Below the pieces are notes generated by a model, which was given only the letters and a program-made list of their open reading frames with translations, ran no database searches and was not told the origin of the DNA. A program made the position numbers and the translations under genes. DNA of 64,000 nucleotides from Aquibaculum sediminis (GTDB taxonomy: Bacteria; Pseudomonadota; Alphaproteobacteria; Kiloniellales; DSM-21159). The stretch lies in contig NZ_JBFCVK010000001.1 of NCBI RefSeq assembly GCF_040712085.1, positions 124,001 through 188,000 of the forward strand, given 5' to 3'. Shown here one piece after another: positions 43,276 to 51,600 of this stretch (the stretch's first letter is position 1; each line of letters begins with the position of its first letter).

Positions 43276-44028
43276 ATGCTTGAACTGATCGGCCGGTCTT
43301 TATCGGTCGATGTCTTTCCCGTCCTGGTTCTCGTGACGGCGCTTGCTGGCCTGGTGCGTGGCTTCTCCGGCTTTGGATCCGCCATGATCCTGGTACCGGT
43401 GGCGAGCGCCCTCACCTCGCCGCAGACGGCCGTGGTGTTGCTGCTGCTCACCGATACGCTGCTCACCATGCCAATGGTGGTGCCCGCTGTGAAACGCTGT
43501 GTCTGGCGCGAGGTTCTGCCCCTGGCCGCAGGCGCCATGCTGACGGTCCCGCTGGGCGTTCACCTGCTGATGGTGCTCGACCCGATCGTCATGCGCTGGA
43601 TCATTTCCACCCTGATCCTGGTCCTGGTGGCCCTGCTGCTCAGCGGGTGGCGCTGGAGTCGCCCGCCCAGCCTGGCGCGTACCGCAGTGGTGGGCGGCGC
43701 CTCCGGCCTTACGGGCGGCATGGCGGGCATCGCCGGACCACCAGTCATCCTCTTCTGGATGGCGGGGCATGGCGGCCCGGCAACGATCCGCGCGAACATC
43801 ATCGTCTTCTTTGCCATGACCGGCCTGTTCAACCTGGTCGCCTACATCCTGAACGGCTTGCTGACCAGCGAGCGGGTGGCGCTTGGGATCGCCTTGATCC
43901 CCGTCTACGCACTGGCGCTGCTTATCGGAGCGCGCCTGTTTCGCTTCGCCAGTGAGCGCTTCTTCCGCCTGCTCGCTTTCACGCTCTGCGCCTTTGCAGC
44001 ACTCAGCGGCCTGCCCCTGCTCGATTGA
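43276..44028 (+). CDS. TauE/SafE family sulfite/anion exporter
   Basis: A protein of about 250 residues with roughly eight transmembrane helices in two TauE/SafE repeats: VLVTALAGLVRGFSGFGSAM and, in the second half, GGASGLTGGMAGIAGPPVIL. Such proteins export sulfite, sulfoacetate or other organic anions. The start at ATG 43276 removes an unlikely basic N-terminal extension from the longer open frame. It precedes dgcN by 131 bases on the same strand, but I see no link in function. Confidence 0.88.
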   Translation: MLELIGRSLSVDVFPVLVLVTALAGLVRGFSGFGSAMILVPVASALTSPQTAVVLLLLTDTLLTMPMVVPAVKRCVWREVLPLAAGAMLTVPLGVHLLMVLDPIVMRWIISTLILVLVALLLSGWRWSRPPSLARTAVVGGASGLTGGMAGIAGPPVILFWMAGHGGPATIRANIIVFFAMTGLFNLVAYILNGLLTSERVALGIALIPVYALALLIGARLFRFASERFFRLLAFTLCAFAALSGLPLLD

Positions 44029-44159
44029 CCACTGGGTGAAGCACGCTTTTGGCGATGACTTTTCCTGCCAGGTGCGAACGGCCGGCTCTGGCACAGGGGC
44101 GGCCAAGCGTTCTATAACTGCGCCCCGACGCACAACGGGCCCGAGCAGGAGACCCCCAA

Positions 44160-45164
44160 ATGTCCAGCGAAATTCAGCACCCCTATTTGATGTTTCTCGG
44201 CGATGCTCCCGACCAGCTCGCGGCCAAGACCGCGGCCGGTGTCGCCCACTGGCGCCGGGAATGGTGCCTGGGGCAGTTCAGGCTGGACGGCTGCAACGCC
44301 GATCTCGGCCTGACGGACATGGACCTGGAGGCGGGACGCGAAGCCGGGTGCAAGACCCTGATCGTCGGTGTCGCCAATCGTGGCGGGCGCTTCTCTCCTG
44401 CCTGGATCGATACCTTTCACCGGGCAATCGACCTCGGCTACGACATCGCTTCCGGTCTGCACAACCGCCTCACGTCGGTGCCCGGTCTGGCCGAGAAGGC
44501 CATGGACGCCGGCAAGCGTCTCATCGATGTGCGCCACCCCACCCAGGACTTTGAGGTAGCCAATGGCGTAAAGCGCAGCGGCAAGCGGCTGCTGCCCGTT
44601 GGCACCGACTGTTCGGTGGGCAAGATGTACACTGCGCTGGCGCTGGAGCAGGAAATGCGCGCCCGCGGCATGAAGGCCGATTTCCGGGCCACCGGCCAGA
44701 CGGGCATCTTCATTGCCGGCGACGGCGTCTCCGTCGATGCCGTGATTGCGGACTTCATTTCCGGCTCAGTCGAGTGGCTGACCCCGGAGAACGATCCGGA
44801 CCACTGGGATGTGGTCGAGGGTCAGGGCTCGCTGTTCCACGCCTCCTTCGCCGGTGTGACCACTGGGCTCATCCACGGCGCGCAGCCGGATGCCCTGTTG
44901 TTGTGCCACGAGCCAACTCGGCGGCACATGCGCGGTCTGCCCACCTACCCGCTCCCCGACCTTGGGCTCTGCATGGAACGGAACCTGCAGATGGCGCAGC
45001 TCACCAATCCCGATGCCCGCTTCGTCGGCATCTCGGTAAACACGCAAGCGCTGGACGCCTCGGCGGCCCGCAAGCTGCTCACTGACCTGGAGCGGCAGTA
45101 TAAGCTGCCGGCAGTTGATCCCGTGCGCGACGGCGTGTCTTCCATTGTCGATGCGCTGAACTAA
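44160..45164 (+). CDS. dgcN: N-acyltransferase DgcN (DUF1611), D-glutamate catabolism
   Basis: A 334-residue DUF1611 protein. The N-terminal half has YLMFLGDAPDQLAAKTAAGV. The C-terminal half has a P-loop, PVGTDCSVGKMYTALALEQ, then ATGQTGIFIAGDGVSVDAV and DVVEGQGSLFHASFAG. A DgcN-DgcA pathway is known in marine Proteobacteria, in which DgcN acylates D-glutamate and DgcA racemises the acyl-D-Glu to the L form. Pairing with the racemase 4 bases downstream strongly supports this assignment. Confidence 0.88.
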   Translation: MSSEIQHPYLMFLGDAPDQLAAKTAAGVAHWRREWCLGQFRLDGCNADLGLTDMDLEAGREAGCKTLIVGVANRGGRFSPAWIDTFHRAIDLGYDIASGLHNRLTSVPGLAEKAMDAGKRLIDVRHPTQDFEVANGVKRSGKRLLPVGTDCSVGKMYTALALEQEMRARGMKADFRATGQTGIFIAGDGVSVDAVIADFISGSVEWLTPENDPDHWDVVEGQGSLFHASFAGVTTGLIHGAQPDALLLCHEPTRRHMRGLPTYPLPDLGLCMERNLQMAQLTNPDARFVGISVNTQALDASAARKLLTDLERQYKLPAVDPVRDGVSSIVDALN

Positions 45165-45168
45165 AGCC

Positions 45169-46152
45169 ATGCCAGAACTGTCCCTCACTCGCGAATCCTG
45201 GCCAATCCGCGGCACCTTCCGCATTTCCCGCGGCGCACGCACAACGGCGGAGGTGCTTTGCGTCACACTCAGCGACGGCACGTTCACCGGGCGCGGCGAG
45301 TGCGTGCCCTATGCCCGCTACGGCGAAAGCCTGGACAGTGTGGCGGCCGAAATCGAATCCCAGCGCGGCGTACTCGAAGCCGACCGACTGGATCGACAAG
45401 GCCTCCAGCAGGCCCTGCCGGCGGGTGCTGCGCGCAACGCGCTCGATTGCGCCTTCTGGGACCTGGAAGCCAAAGCCAGCGGCCGACGCGTTTGGGAGCT
45501 TGCGGGCCTGGAGGCACCGCAACAGGTCACGAGCGCCTTCACCCTCTCGCTCGACAGCGTGGAAGCGATGGCAGCCAACGCCGCGGCCAACGCACAGCGC
45601 CCGCTGCTGAAGCTCAAGCTGGCCGGACCGGAGGATCTTGACCGTGTCCGCGCCGTACGGGCCGCGGCGCCGCAAGCGAAGCTGATCGTCGACGCCAATG
45701 AAGGCTGGAGCATCGAGGAGTATCGCCGGCTCGCCCCTGCGCTGGCGGAGCTTGCGGTCGCCATGATCGAGCAGCCACTACACGCCGACAAGGATGCCGA
45801 CCTGCAAGGCGAGGAACGCCCTGTCGCCCTTTGTGCCGACGAATCCTGCCATGATCGCAGTTCCCTGCCAGGGCTGGTCGGTCGCTACGACATGGTCAAC
45901 ATCAAGCTGGACAAGACCGGGGGCCTGACCGAGGCCCTGGCGCTCAAGGCCGAGGCGGAGCGGCTCGGGTTCCAGGTCATGGTCGGCTGCATGCTGGGCA
46001 CGTCACTCGCCATGGCGCCCGCCATCCTTCCGGCCCAGGGTGCGGAGATCGTCGATCTGGACGGTCCGCTGCTGCTGGCTGAAGACCGTGATACGCCACT
46101 GCGCTTCGAAGGCAGCCTGCTCCACCCGCCCCCGGCTGCCCTATGGGGTTGA
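45169..46152 (+). CDS. dgcA: N-acyl-D-glutamate racemase DgcA (enolase superfamily; dipeptide-epimerase-like)
   Basis: A 327-residue enolase-superfamily enzyme of the muconate-lactonising subgroup. LLKLKLAG supplies the KxK catalytic lysine. Metal ligands are in LIVDANEGWS, AMIEQPLHAD and LCADESCHD. NIKLDKTGGLTEALALKAEA carries the second catalytic lysine. Without its neighbour it would be called L-Ala-D/L-Glu epimerase; next to dgcN, racemisation of N-acyl-D-glutamate is more likely. It ends 22 bases before a convergent lipoprotein gene. Confidence 0.88.
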   Translation: MPELSLTRESWPIRGTFRISRGARTTAEVLCVTLSDGTFTGRGECVPYARYGESLDSVAAEIESQRGVLEADRLDRQGLQQALPAGAARNALDCAFWDLEAKASGRRVWELAGLEAPQQVTSAFTLSLDSVEAMAANAAANAQRPLLKLKLAGPEDLDRVRAVRAAAPQAKLIVDANEGWSIEEYRRLAPALAELAVAMIEQPLHADKDADLQGEERPVALCADESCHDRSSLPGLVGRYDMVNIKLDKTGGLTEALALKAEAERLGFQVMVGCMLGTSLAMAPAILPAQGAEIVDLDGPLLLAEDRDTPLRFEGSLLHPPPAALWG

Positions 46153-46174
46153 GGGCAATTGGGGGGCCGCAAGG

Positions 46175-46726
46175 CTACTGCATCTGACGGCGGTTGTACT
46201 CGACTTCCGCCTCGTCCAGCACCAAGCCCACGAAAATGGTGAAGTCATCGCCCCTTTGGTCGGAGCGGGTTGGAATGCGAAGGGTAAGTTCGTCGTTCAG
46301 GAGAATGGACGTCTGATTGCCCTGGAACTCAGCGGTGGCCTGGTAGCCCTCACGCAGCAGGACCTCCGGCGGCCCCTGCTCCTGCTGTTCTCCCACGGCG
46401 ATAAAATAGGCGACATTGGCGCGGTTGTCCTGATTGGCCGGACCGCGTGCGGCGGAAATCTGCACCAGAAGTTCAGTCAGGATCGTTCCCTCATCCTCCT
46501 CGTAGATGCAGCCGTAGCGCACATCCTCGATGCGGGCGGTGAAGTCCACGTCGGTCAGATCACGCCCGTCACCCAGGAAATGGGTCTGCTCCATGGCATC
46601 ATCGAGGCCCACCAGTCCCGGGCAAGAACGCACAACGTCGGGTCCGTCATTGCTGCTGCAGGCCGCAAGCAGGAAGGGCAGCGCCAAAAGGGCAAGACGG
46701 GTCGGGGCCTTGGAGATCGCATGCAT
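46175..46726 (-). CDS. Putative outer-membrane lipoprotein of unknown function
   Basis: The protein has 183 residues. A type II signal peptide is clear: RLALLALPFLLAACSSNDGP, with the lipobox cysteine after LLAA. The mature part contains a paired-cysteine beginning (VVRSCPGLVGLDDAMEQTHF) and YGCIYEEDEG, and is otherwise a beta-rich acidic domain. I recognise no named family. It follows the CDGSH gene with a 3-base gap, so the two are probably cotranscribed. Confidence 0.75.
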   Translation of the reverse strand: MHAISKAPTRLALLALPFLLAACSSNDGPDVVRSCPGLVGLDDAMEQTHFLGDGRDLTDVDFTARIEDVRYGCIYEEDEGTILTELLVQISAARGPANQDNRANVAYFIAVGEQQEQGPPEVLLREGYQATAEFQGNQTSILLNDELTLRIPTRSDQRGDDFTIFVGLVLDEAEVEYNRRQMQ

Positions 46727-46729
46727 GGG

Positions 46730-46984
46730 TCAGCTTCTTTCCGCTCGCAGCTTGGTATGGGTTCCATCGCAAAAAGGTCGATCGGCCGTGGACTTGCAGC
46801 CGCAGAGCCAGACCTCCCCTTCCCTATCGCACTTCCAGGCGAGCGGCTCCAGCCCCGTATCCCGGTGCGAGCCATCGCAAAGGGGTTGCTTCCTGGAGCG
46901 TCCACAGACGCACCAGTAGTAGGTGCGCCCCGCCTTGGCAGCGAGGCGATAGGGACCAAATTGTGCTGGAACGGGCTTGCCCAT
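46730..46984 (-). CDS. CDGSH iron-sulfur domain protein
   Basis: An 84-residue protein with two CDGSH-type 2Fe-2S binding motifs: YYWCVCGRSRKQPLCDGSH, and WLCGCKSTADRPFCDGTH. Each has the three cysteines and one histidine that hold a mitoNEET-type cluster. The start is ATG 46984, with AAGGAG upstream. The same frame stays open for over 1 kb upstream across ispH on the other strand, but that part is not real. A redox or cluster-transfer role is inferred. Confidence 0.9.
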   Translation of the reverse strand: MGKPVPAQFGPYRLAAKAGRTYYWCVCGRSRKQPLCDGSHRDTGLEPLAWKCDREGEVWLCGCKSTADRPFCDGTHTKLRAERS

Positions 46985-47131
46985 CCGCTCCTTCCTTTCC
47001 GCTGCGGCCTGTATTAGGGTCGCACGCGACCCGATGGGCACTCTAGGCAAGCCCGTTGTGCGGCGCAATGCGCCTCCATGCGCGACCGCTCGCATGGATG
47101 GTCGTTGCGGATAGTCGGAGAATAATTCTGC

Positions 47132-48088
47132 ATGGTTGTCACGCCACTCACCCTGGTTCTCGCCAACCCGCGCGGCTTTTGCGCCGGGGTGGAACGGGCG
47201 ATCGAGATCGTCGAGCGCGCCCTCGACAAGTACGGGTCGCCGGTATACGTGCGACATGAGATTGTGCACAACCGGTTCGTTGTCGACCGCCTGCGGGCCA
47301 AGGGCGCCGTGTTCGTCGACGAGCTGGAGGCAGTGCCTGACGATCGCCCGGTGATCTTCTCGGCGCATGGCGTTCCGAAACAGGTGCCGGCCGAGGCCCA
47401 GCGCCGCGATCTCTTCTTTCTCGACGCCACTTGCCCCCTTGTGAGCAAGGTGCACCGCGAGGCCGAGCGCCACCACCGGGAAGGACGGGAAATCCTGCTG
47501 ATCGGCCACCGCGGCCATCCGGAGGTGATCGGGACCATGGGACAGCTGCCCCAGGGCGCCATTCGCCTGGTGGAAACGACGAGTGATGCTGAAGCGCTCG
47601 CGGTCGCCGACCCCGATCGCCTTGCCTATGTGACGCAGACAACCCTCTCCGTCGATGATACGGCTTCGATCGTCGCAACCCTGCAGCGGCGCTTTCCCGC
47701 CATTGTCGGGCCGGCAAAGCAGGACATCTGCTACGCCACCACCAATCGCCAGGATGCGGTCAAACGCATCGCCGCGCGCTGCCAGGTGGTGCTTGTCGTG
47801 GGTGCACCGAATTCCTCCAACTCCAAGCGCCTGGTCGAGGTGGCTGAGCGGGCCGGCTGCCGTTTCGCGGCCCTGGTTGAACGCGCTGCCGACATCCCGT
47901 GGGACGCAATCCGCGCCGACGACACGGTGGGGCTGACAGCCGGTGCCTCCGCACCGGAGGCCCTGGTCGAGGAGGTCATCGACGCCTTCCGCGCGCGCTA
48001 CGACGTCTCTCTCGTTGACGGCGTGGGCCCGCGCGAGGATATCCACTTCAAGCTCCCGCGTGCGCTCACCGATTCGGACGCCGCCTGA
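47132..48088 (+). CDS. ispH: 4-hydroxy-3-methylbut-2-enyl diphosphate reductase
   Basis: A 318-residue IspH. The three cluster-binding cysteines are in NPRGFCAGVERAIEI, FLDATCPLVSKVHREA and KQDICYATTNRQDAV. The EXXXHG-type regions RHEIVHNRFVVD and FSAHGVPKQV are present. It performs the last step of the non-mevalonate isoprenoid pathway, making IPP and DMAPP. The order ispH-thrB-rnhA is common in alphaproteobacteria. Confidence 0.97.
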   Translation: MVVTPLTLVLANPRGFCAGVERAIEIVERALDKYGSPVYVRHEIVHNRFVVDRLRAKGAVFVDELEAVPDDRPVIFSAHGVPKQVPAEAQRRDLFFLDATCPLVSKVHREAERHHREGREILLIGHRGHPEVIGTMGQLPQGAIRLVETTSDAEALAVADPDRLAYVTQTTLSVDDTASIVATLQRRFPAIVGPAKQDICYATTNRQDAVKRIAARCQVVLVVGAPNSSNSKRLVEVAERAGCRFAALVERAADIPWDAIRADDTVGLTAGASAPEALVEEVIDAFRARYDVSLVDGVGPREDIHFKLPRALTDSDAA

Positions 48089-48119
48089 ACACGCCTCTCG
48101 GATCAGTCAGACCCCCTTC

Positions 48120-49082
48120 ATGGCCGTATACACGGAAGTCCCCCCCGAGGAGCTGGAAGAGTTCCTCACCTGCTACGGCCTCGGCCCGGCACTAACCTTC
48201 AAGGGCATCGCGGAGGGGGTCGAGAACTCCAATTTCCTCCTGGAGACGCCGCAAGGCCGCTACATTCTCACGCTTTACGAGAAGCGCGTGGCACGGGACG
48301 ACCTGCCGTTCTTCCTCGGCTTGATGGAGCATCTGGCCTCGCGCGGCATCGCCTGCCCCACCCCGCTTCACGCCAAGGATGGCGCGATTCTGCACCAACT
48401 GGCAGGGCGGCCGGCCGCGATGGTGACCTTCCTCGAGGGTCTCTGGCCCCGGCGCATTCATCCCTTTCATTGCCAGGAGCTCGGGACTCACGTCGCCCGG
48501 CTCCATCTGGCCGGTCGCGATTTTGCGCTGTCGCGCCCCAACAACCTGTCGGTGGCCGGCTGGCGCCCACTTTACGACGCCTGCCGCGAGCGTGCGGACG
48601 AGGTGGCGCCCGGCCTCGCCAAGGAACTGGGCGATGAACTGGCGTTCCTGGAAGCGCACTGGCCACGCGACCTGCCAGCCGGTGTCATTCACGCCGACCT
48701 CTTCCCGGACAATGTCTTCTTTCGCGAAGAGAAGCTGACGGGCCTGATCGACTTCTATTTCGCCTGCAACGATTTCTACGCCTACGATCTGGCGATCTGC
48801 CTGAATGCCTGGTGCTTCGAGCCTGATGGCGCGTTCAACGTAACCAAGGCGCGCCTGCTGCTGGCCGCCTACCGGGCTGTACGCCCCTACTCCACTGCAG
48901 AACTGGACGCGCTGCCGTTGCTGGCCCGCGGGGCCTCGCTGCGCTTTCACCTGACCCGCCTCTACGACTGGCTGAACCACCCGGAAGGCGCCTTCGTGCA
49001 GCCCAAGGATCCGCGCGAATACCTGGATAAGCTGCGCTTTCATCAGCAGGTGCGCGGCCCCGGCGCCTACGGTCTGGATTGA
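48120..49082 (+). CDS. thrB: Homoserine kinase (ThrB, APH-type)
   Basis: A 320-residue kinase of the aminoglycoside phosphotransferase-like type (not GHMP). GIAEGVENSNFLLETPQGRY is the nucleotide-binding N-lobe, and VIHADLFPDNVFF is the catalytic loop with the HxDxxxxN pattern; IDFYFACNDFYAYDLAICLN is the metal-binding region. It phosphorylates homoserine for threonine synthesis. ATG 48120 is chosen; a longer open frame from 47943 overlaps ispH and lacks homology. It overlaps rnhA by one base. Confidence 0.94.
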   Translation: MAVYTEVPPEELEEFLTCYGLGPALTFKGIAEGVENSNFLLETPQGRYILTLYEKRVARDDLPFFLGLMEHLASRGIACPTPLHAKDGAILHQLAGRPAAMVTFLEGLWPRRIHPFHCQELGTHVARLHLAGRDFALSRPNNLSVAGWRPLYDACRERADEVAPGLAKELGDELAFLEAHWPRDLPAGVIHADLFPDNVFFREEKLTGLIDFYFACNDFYAYDLAICLNAWCFEPDGAFNVTKARLLLAAYRAVRPYSTAELDALPLLARGASLRFHLTRLYDWLNHPEGAFVQPKDPREYLDKLRFHQQVRGPGAYGLD

Positions 49083-49525
49083 TGGCCGAGACGGACCTGA
49101 TCGAAGCCTTCACCGATGGCGCCTGCAGCGGCAACCCCGGTCCCGGCGGCTGGGGGGCCGTGCTGCGCTGGCGCGGGAATGAGAAAGAACTCTCTGGTGG
49201 CGAGGCCGATACGACCAACAATCGCATGGAGATGATGGCCGCGATTGCCGCACTGGAAGCCCTGAAGCGGCCCAGCCGGATCGCCATCACCACCGACAGC
49301 GTCTACCTGCGCGACGGCATCATGAAATGGGTTGCGGGTTGGCAGCGCAATGGCTGGAAAACGGCCGCAAAGAAGCCGGTCAAGAATCGCGATCTCTGGG
49401 AGCGGCTTGTCACTGCCGCTGAACCCCACCAAGTGGAATGGCATTGGGTCAAAGGCCATGCCGGCCACCCCGAAAACGAAAGGGCCGACGCACTGGCCCG
49501 CTCAGCCATGCCCGAGAGGGAATAG
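49082..49525 (+). CDS. rnhA: Ribonuclease HI
   Basis: A 147-residue RNase H1. The active-site carboxylates are in EAFTDGACSGNPGPGGWG, NNRMEMMAAIAALEAL, AITTDSVYLRDGI and the last in GHPENERADALAR. WVKGHAGHPENERAD contains the conserved His. It removes RNA from RNA-DNA hybrids. The start codon overlaps the thrB stop by one base (TGATG). Confidence 0.97.
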   Translation: MAETDLIEAFTDGACSGNPGPGGWGAVLRWRGNEKELSGGEADTTNNRMEMMAAIAALEALKRPSRIAITTDSVYLRDGIMKWVAGWQRNGWKTAAKKPVKNRDLWERLVTAAEPHQVEWHWVKGHAGHPENERADALARSAMPERE

Positions 49526-49584
49526 GTCGCCAGTCTTGTTTCGTTGGTCGGTCGGTGCCTGCCTTACCATCAGGAGGGAATCGC

Positions 49585-50091
49585 GTGCGCAACAGCGTAA
49601 TGGAAGCGAAACCAGAGTCCGGTGCCGACGAGACACCGCTCTTCGTCGATCTTGCACTCTTTGACGGCATAGTGCTGAGGCGGGTGATCGCCTACGCCAT
49701 CGACGTCCTGCTGCTCGCCGTGCTGGGCGGCGTCGCAGCCCTGCTCCTGGGATTCCTCGGACTCCTTACCTTCGGGCTGATCTCGCCTCTCAGCGTCTTT
49801 CTTCTGGCGCTCCTGCCGGTGCTTTATCACGCAGGGCTGATGACGGCCTATGGCGGCACGCCGGGCATGTCGATCTGCGACCTGACAGTGCGCAGCGTAC
49901 TCGACGGTCGGCCACCGGAAGCCTTGCAGGCCACGATAATGACGGTACTCTTTTTCCTCAGCGTCGCGGCCACCGGGTGGCTCATCCTGATCGTGGCGCT
50001 CTTCAATCAACGGCGGCGGACCATGCACGACTACTTCTCCGGCACCATTGTCCTGCGCCGAAGCCGGCTCGACACGGAAGCGGGCCTTTAG
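49585..50091 (+). CDS. RDD family inner membrane protein
   Basis: A protein of about 168 residues with three or four transmembrane helices. The RDD signature appears as GIVLRRVIAYAIDVLLLA (R and D positions), with MTAYGGTPGMSICDLTVRSV in the middle and NQRRRTMHDYFSGTIVL at the end. The function of the family is not settled (ion antiport has been suggested for some). GTG 49585 is preceded by AGGAGG at 7 bases; ATG 49600 is an alternative. Confidence 0.87.
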   Translation: MRNSVMEAKPESGADETPLFVDLALFDGIVLRRVIAYAIDVLLLAVLGGVAALLLGFLGLLTFGLISPLSVFLLALLPVLYHAGLMTAYGGTPGMSICDLTVRSVLDGRPPEALQATIMTVLFFLSVAATGWLILIVALFNQRRRTMHDYFSGTIVLRRSRLDTEAGL

Positions 50092-50108
50092 GGCTTAGCG
50101 AGGGGTTC

Positions 50109-50894
50109 ATGCCGCACGATCCCTCCACTCCCCCCAGCCATCCGCCTTCTGGGTCGGGGCTCGTCCCTCCAGGGCAGAGCATCGACCGGCCGCAGTTCTT
50201 TCTGCTGACCACGGAAGGGCCTTGCCCCTATCTCCCGGACCGGACCGAGCGCAAGCTGATCACCGAACTGCACGGTCCGAAAGCCGGCAGTCAGCACGGT
50301 CGACTGTCACGTGCCGGATTCCGGCGCAGTCATCGTTTCGCCTACCGCCCGGCCTGCCGCGGCTGCGATGCCTGCGTTGCGGTGCGCATCGCAGCGGACC
50401 GTTTCACACCCTCGAGGTCGCAACAGCGCATACTCCGCCGCAACCGGGATCTCTCGGTGCATATCGCACCGGCCCAGGCCACGCCGGAGCAGTACCGCCT
50501 TTTCGAGCTGTACCTGCTGTCCCGCCACTCCGACGGCGAGATGGCCGGCATGTCAGCCGAAGATTATCGGGCAATGGTCGAGGACAGTGCTGTGGCCAGC
50601 AGCCTCGTCAGCTTCCGCGATTCCCAGGGAGTCCTGGTGGCGGTCTGTCTCGTGGACTGGCTGGATGACGGCGCCTCTGCGGTCTACAGCTTCTTCGAAC
50701 CCGCACAGCATCGCCGCAGCCTGGGGAGTCACTGCATCCTCTGGCTGGTGGAGGCGTGCCGGGAGCGCAATCTGCCCTACCTCTATCTCGGCTATTGGAT
50801 CGCCGGCGCGCCCAAGATGGATTACAAGGCCCGCTTCGACGCCCTGGAAGGCCTCACCCCACGCGGCTGGGAGCGATTCGACACGCCTGGTTGA
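50109..50894 (+). CDS. bpt: Aspartate/glutamate leucyltransferase or arginyltransferase (Bpt/Ate family)
   Basis: A 261-residue transferase of the bacterial N-end rule. FFLLTTEGPCPYLPDRTERK and RPACRGCDACVAVRIAADRF hold the conserved cysteine motifs. The C-terminal acetyltransferase-like fold shows AVYSFFEPAQHRRSLGSHCI and LYLGYWIAGAPKMDYKARF. It adds Leu (or Arg) to N-terminal Asp/Glu of proteins to mark them for degradation. It follows the RDD gene with 17 bases between; the frame upstream of 50109 is not real. Confidence 0.93.
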   Translation: MPHDPSTPPSHPPSGSGLVPPGQSIDRPQFFLLTTEGPCPYLPDRTERKLITELHGPKAGSQHGRLSRAGFRRSHRFAYRPACRGCDACVAVRIAADRFTPSRSQQRILRRNRDLSVHIAPAQATPEQYRLFELYLLSRHSDGEMAGMSAEDYRAMVEDSAVASSLVSFRDSQGVLVAVCLVDWLDDGASAVYSFFEPAQHRRSLGSHCILWLVEACRERNLPYLYLGYWIAGAPKMDYKARFDALEGLTPRGWERFDTPG

Positions 50895-51016
50895 AGGCAA
50901 ATTCGCTTTCGTCGCAAAGTCGCATTCGCTATCAATACCTTCGTCTTCGCCAAGACCCTGATCATCGAAGGGTCGGAATCGGCCTGATCTTGCCGATGGC
51001 AGTTCGCAGCAACAGG

Positions 51017-51039
51017 CTCGACCCCGGCACCGGGTCGAG
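51017..51039 (+). promoter_or_regulatory. Hairpin just upstream of the dctQ ribosome binding site
   Basis: CTCGACCC (51017-51024) pairs perfectly with GGGTCGAG (51032-51039) around a 7-base loop. The right arm touches the purine-rich GGGGGAAGGG before the GTG start at 51052. It may be the arginyltransferase terminator without a T run, or a leader structure affecting dctQ translation. Confidence 0.45.
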
Positions 51040-51051
51040 GGGGAAGGGCGA

Positions 51052-51597
51052 GTGCATCTATTACGGCTTCTGGTGAGCGGCATCGACTGGATCAACGAGT
51101 GGGTTGGCCGGGGCACTGCCTGGTTGATGCTGGCCCTGGTTCTCGTGGCCTTTGTTGTCGTGGTGCTTCGCTATGTCTTCGCCCTTGGCTGGGTCTGGAT
51201 GCAGGAATCCTTCGTCTGGCTGCATGGCGCGGTCTTCATGCTGGGCGCCGGCTACACCCTGCTCCACAATGGGCATGTTCGGGTCGACATCTTCTATCGC
51301 ACGGCATCCCAGCGCTTCAAAGCCTGGGTGGACATTTTCGGTGCGCTCTTCCTGCTCGCGCCCATGATGCTTGTGGTGCTCTACTACAGTGAAGGTTTCG
51401 TCATGCGCTCCTGGGGTCGGCTCGAAGGCTCCAGCGAAGCCGGTGGCCTGCCCGGTCTCTTCCTGCTCAAAACCATCATTCCGATTTTCTGCATCCTGAT
51501 GCTTCTGCAAGGTCTCTCCCTGCTCGGTCGCTCCATTCTCGTGCTCTGCGGCGACCAGCGCTACGCCCCGCCAGAAGAAAACAGCGAGGCTCTCTGA
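51052..51597 (+). CDS. dctQ: TRAP transporter small permease (DctQ)
   Basis: A 181-residue membrane protein with four transmembrane helices: GTAWLMLALVLVAFVVVVLR, then SFVWLHGAVFMLGAGYTLL, GALFLLAPMMLVVLYYSEGF and TIIPIFCILMLLQGLSLLGR. GHVRVDIFYRTASQRFKAWV is the DctQ signature. It is the small membrane subunit of a sodium-coupled TRAP importer. The start is GTG 51052 after a G-rich Shine-Dalgarno sequence. The large permease starts 3 bases after its stop. Confidence 0.92.
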   Translation: MHLLRLLVSGIDWINEWVGRGTAWLMLALVLVAFVVVVLRYVFALGWVWMQESFVWLHGAVFMLGAGYTLLHNGHVRVDIFYRTASQRFKAWVDIFGALFLLAPMMLVVLYYSEGFVMRSWGRLEGSSEAGGLPGLFLLKTIIPIFCILMLLQGLSLLGRSILVLCGDQRYAPPEENSEAL

Positions 51598-51600
51598 CCC

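Noticed and set aside
46985..48046. Long upstream extension of the CDGSH frame
   Set aside because: It is antisense to ispH and lacks homology; a Shine-Dalgarno sequence marks the short start at 46984.
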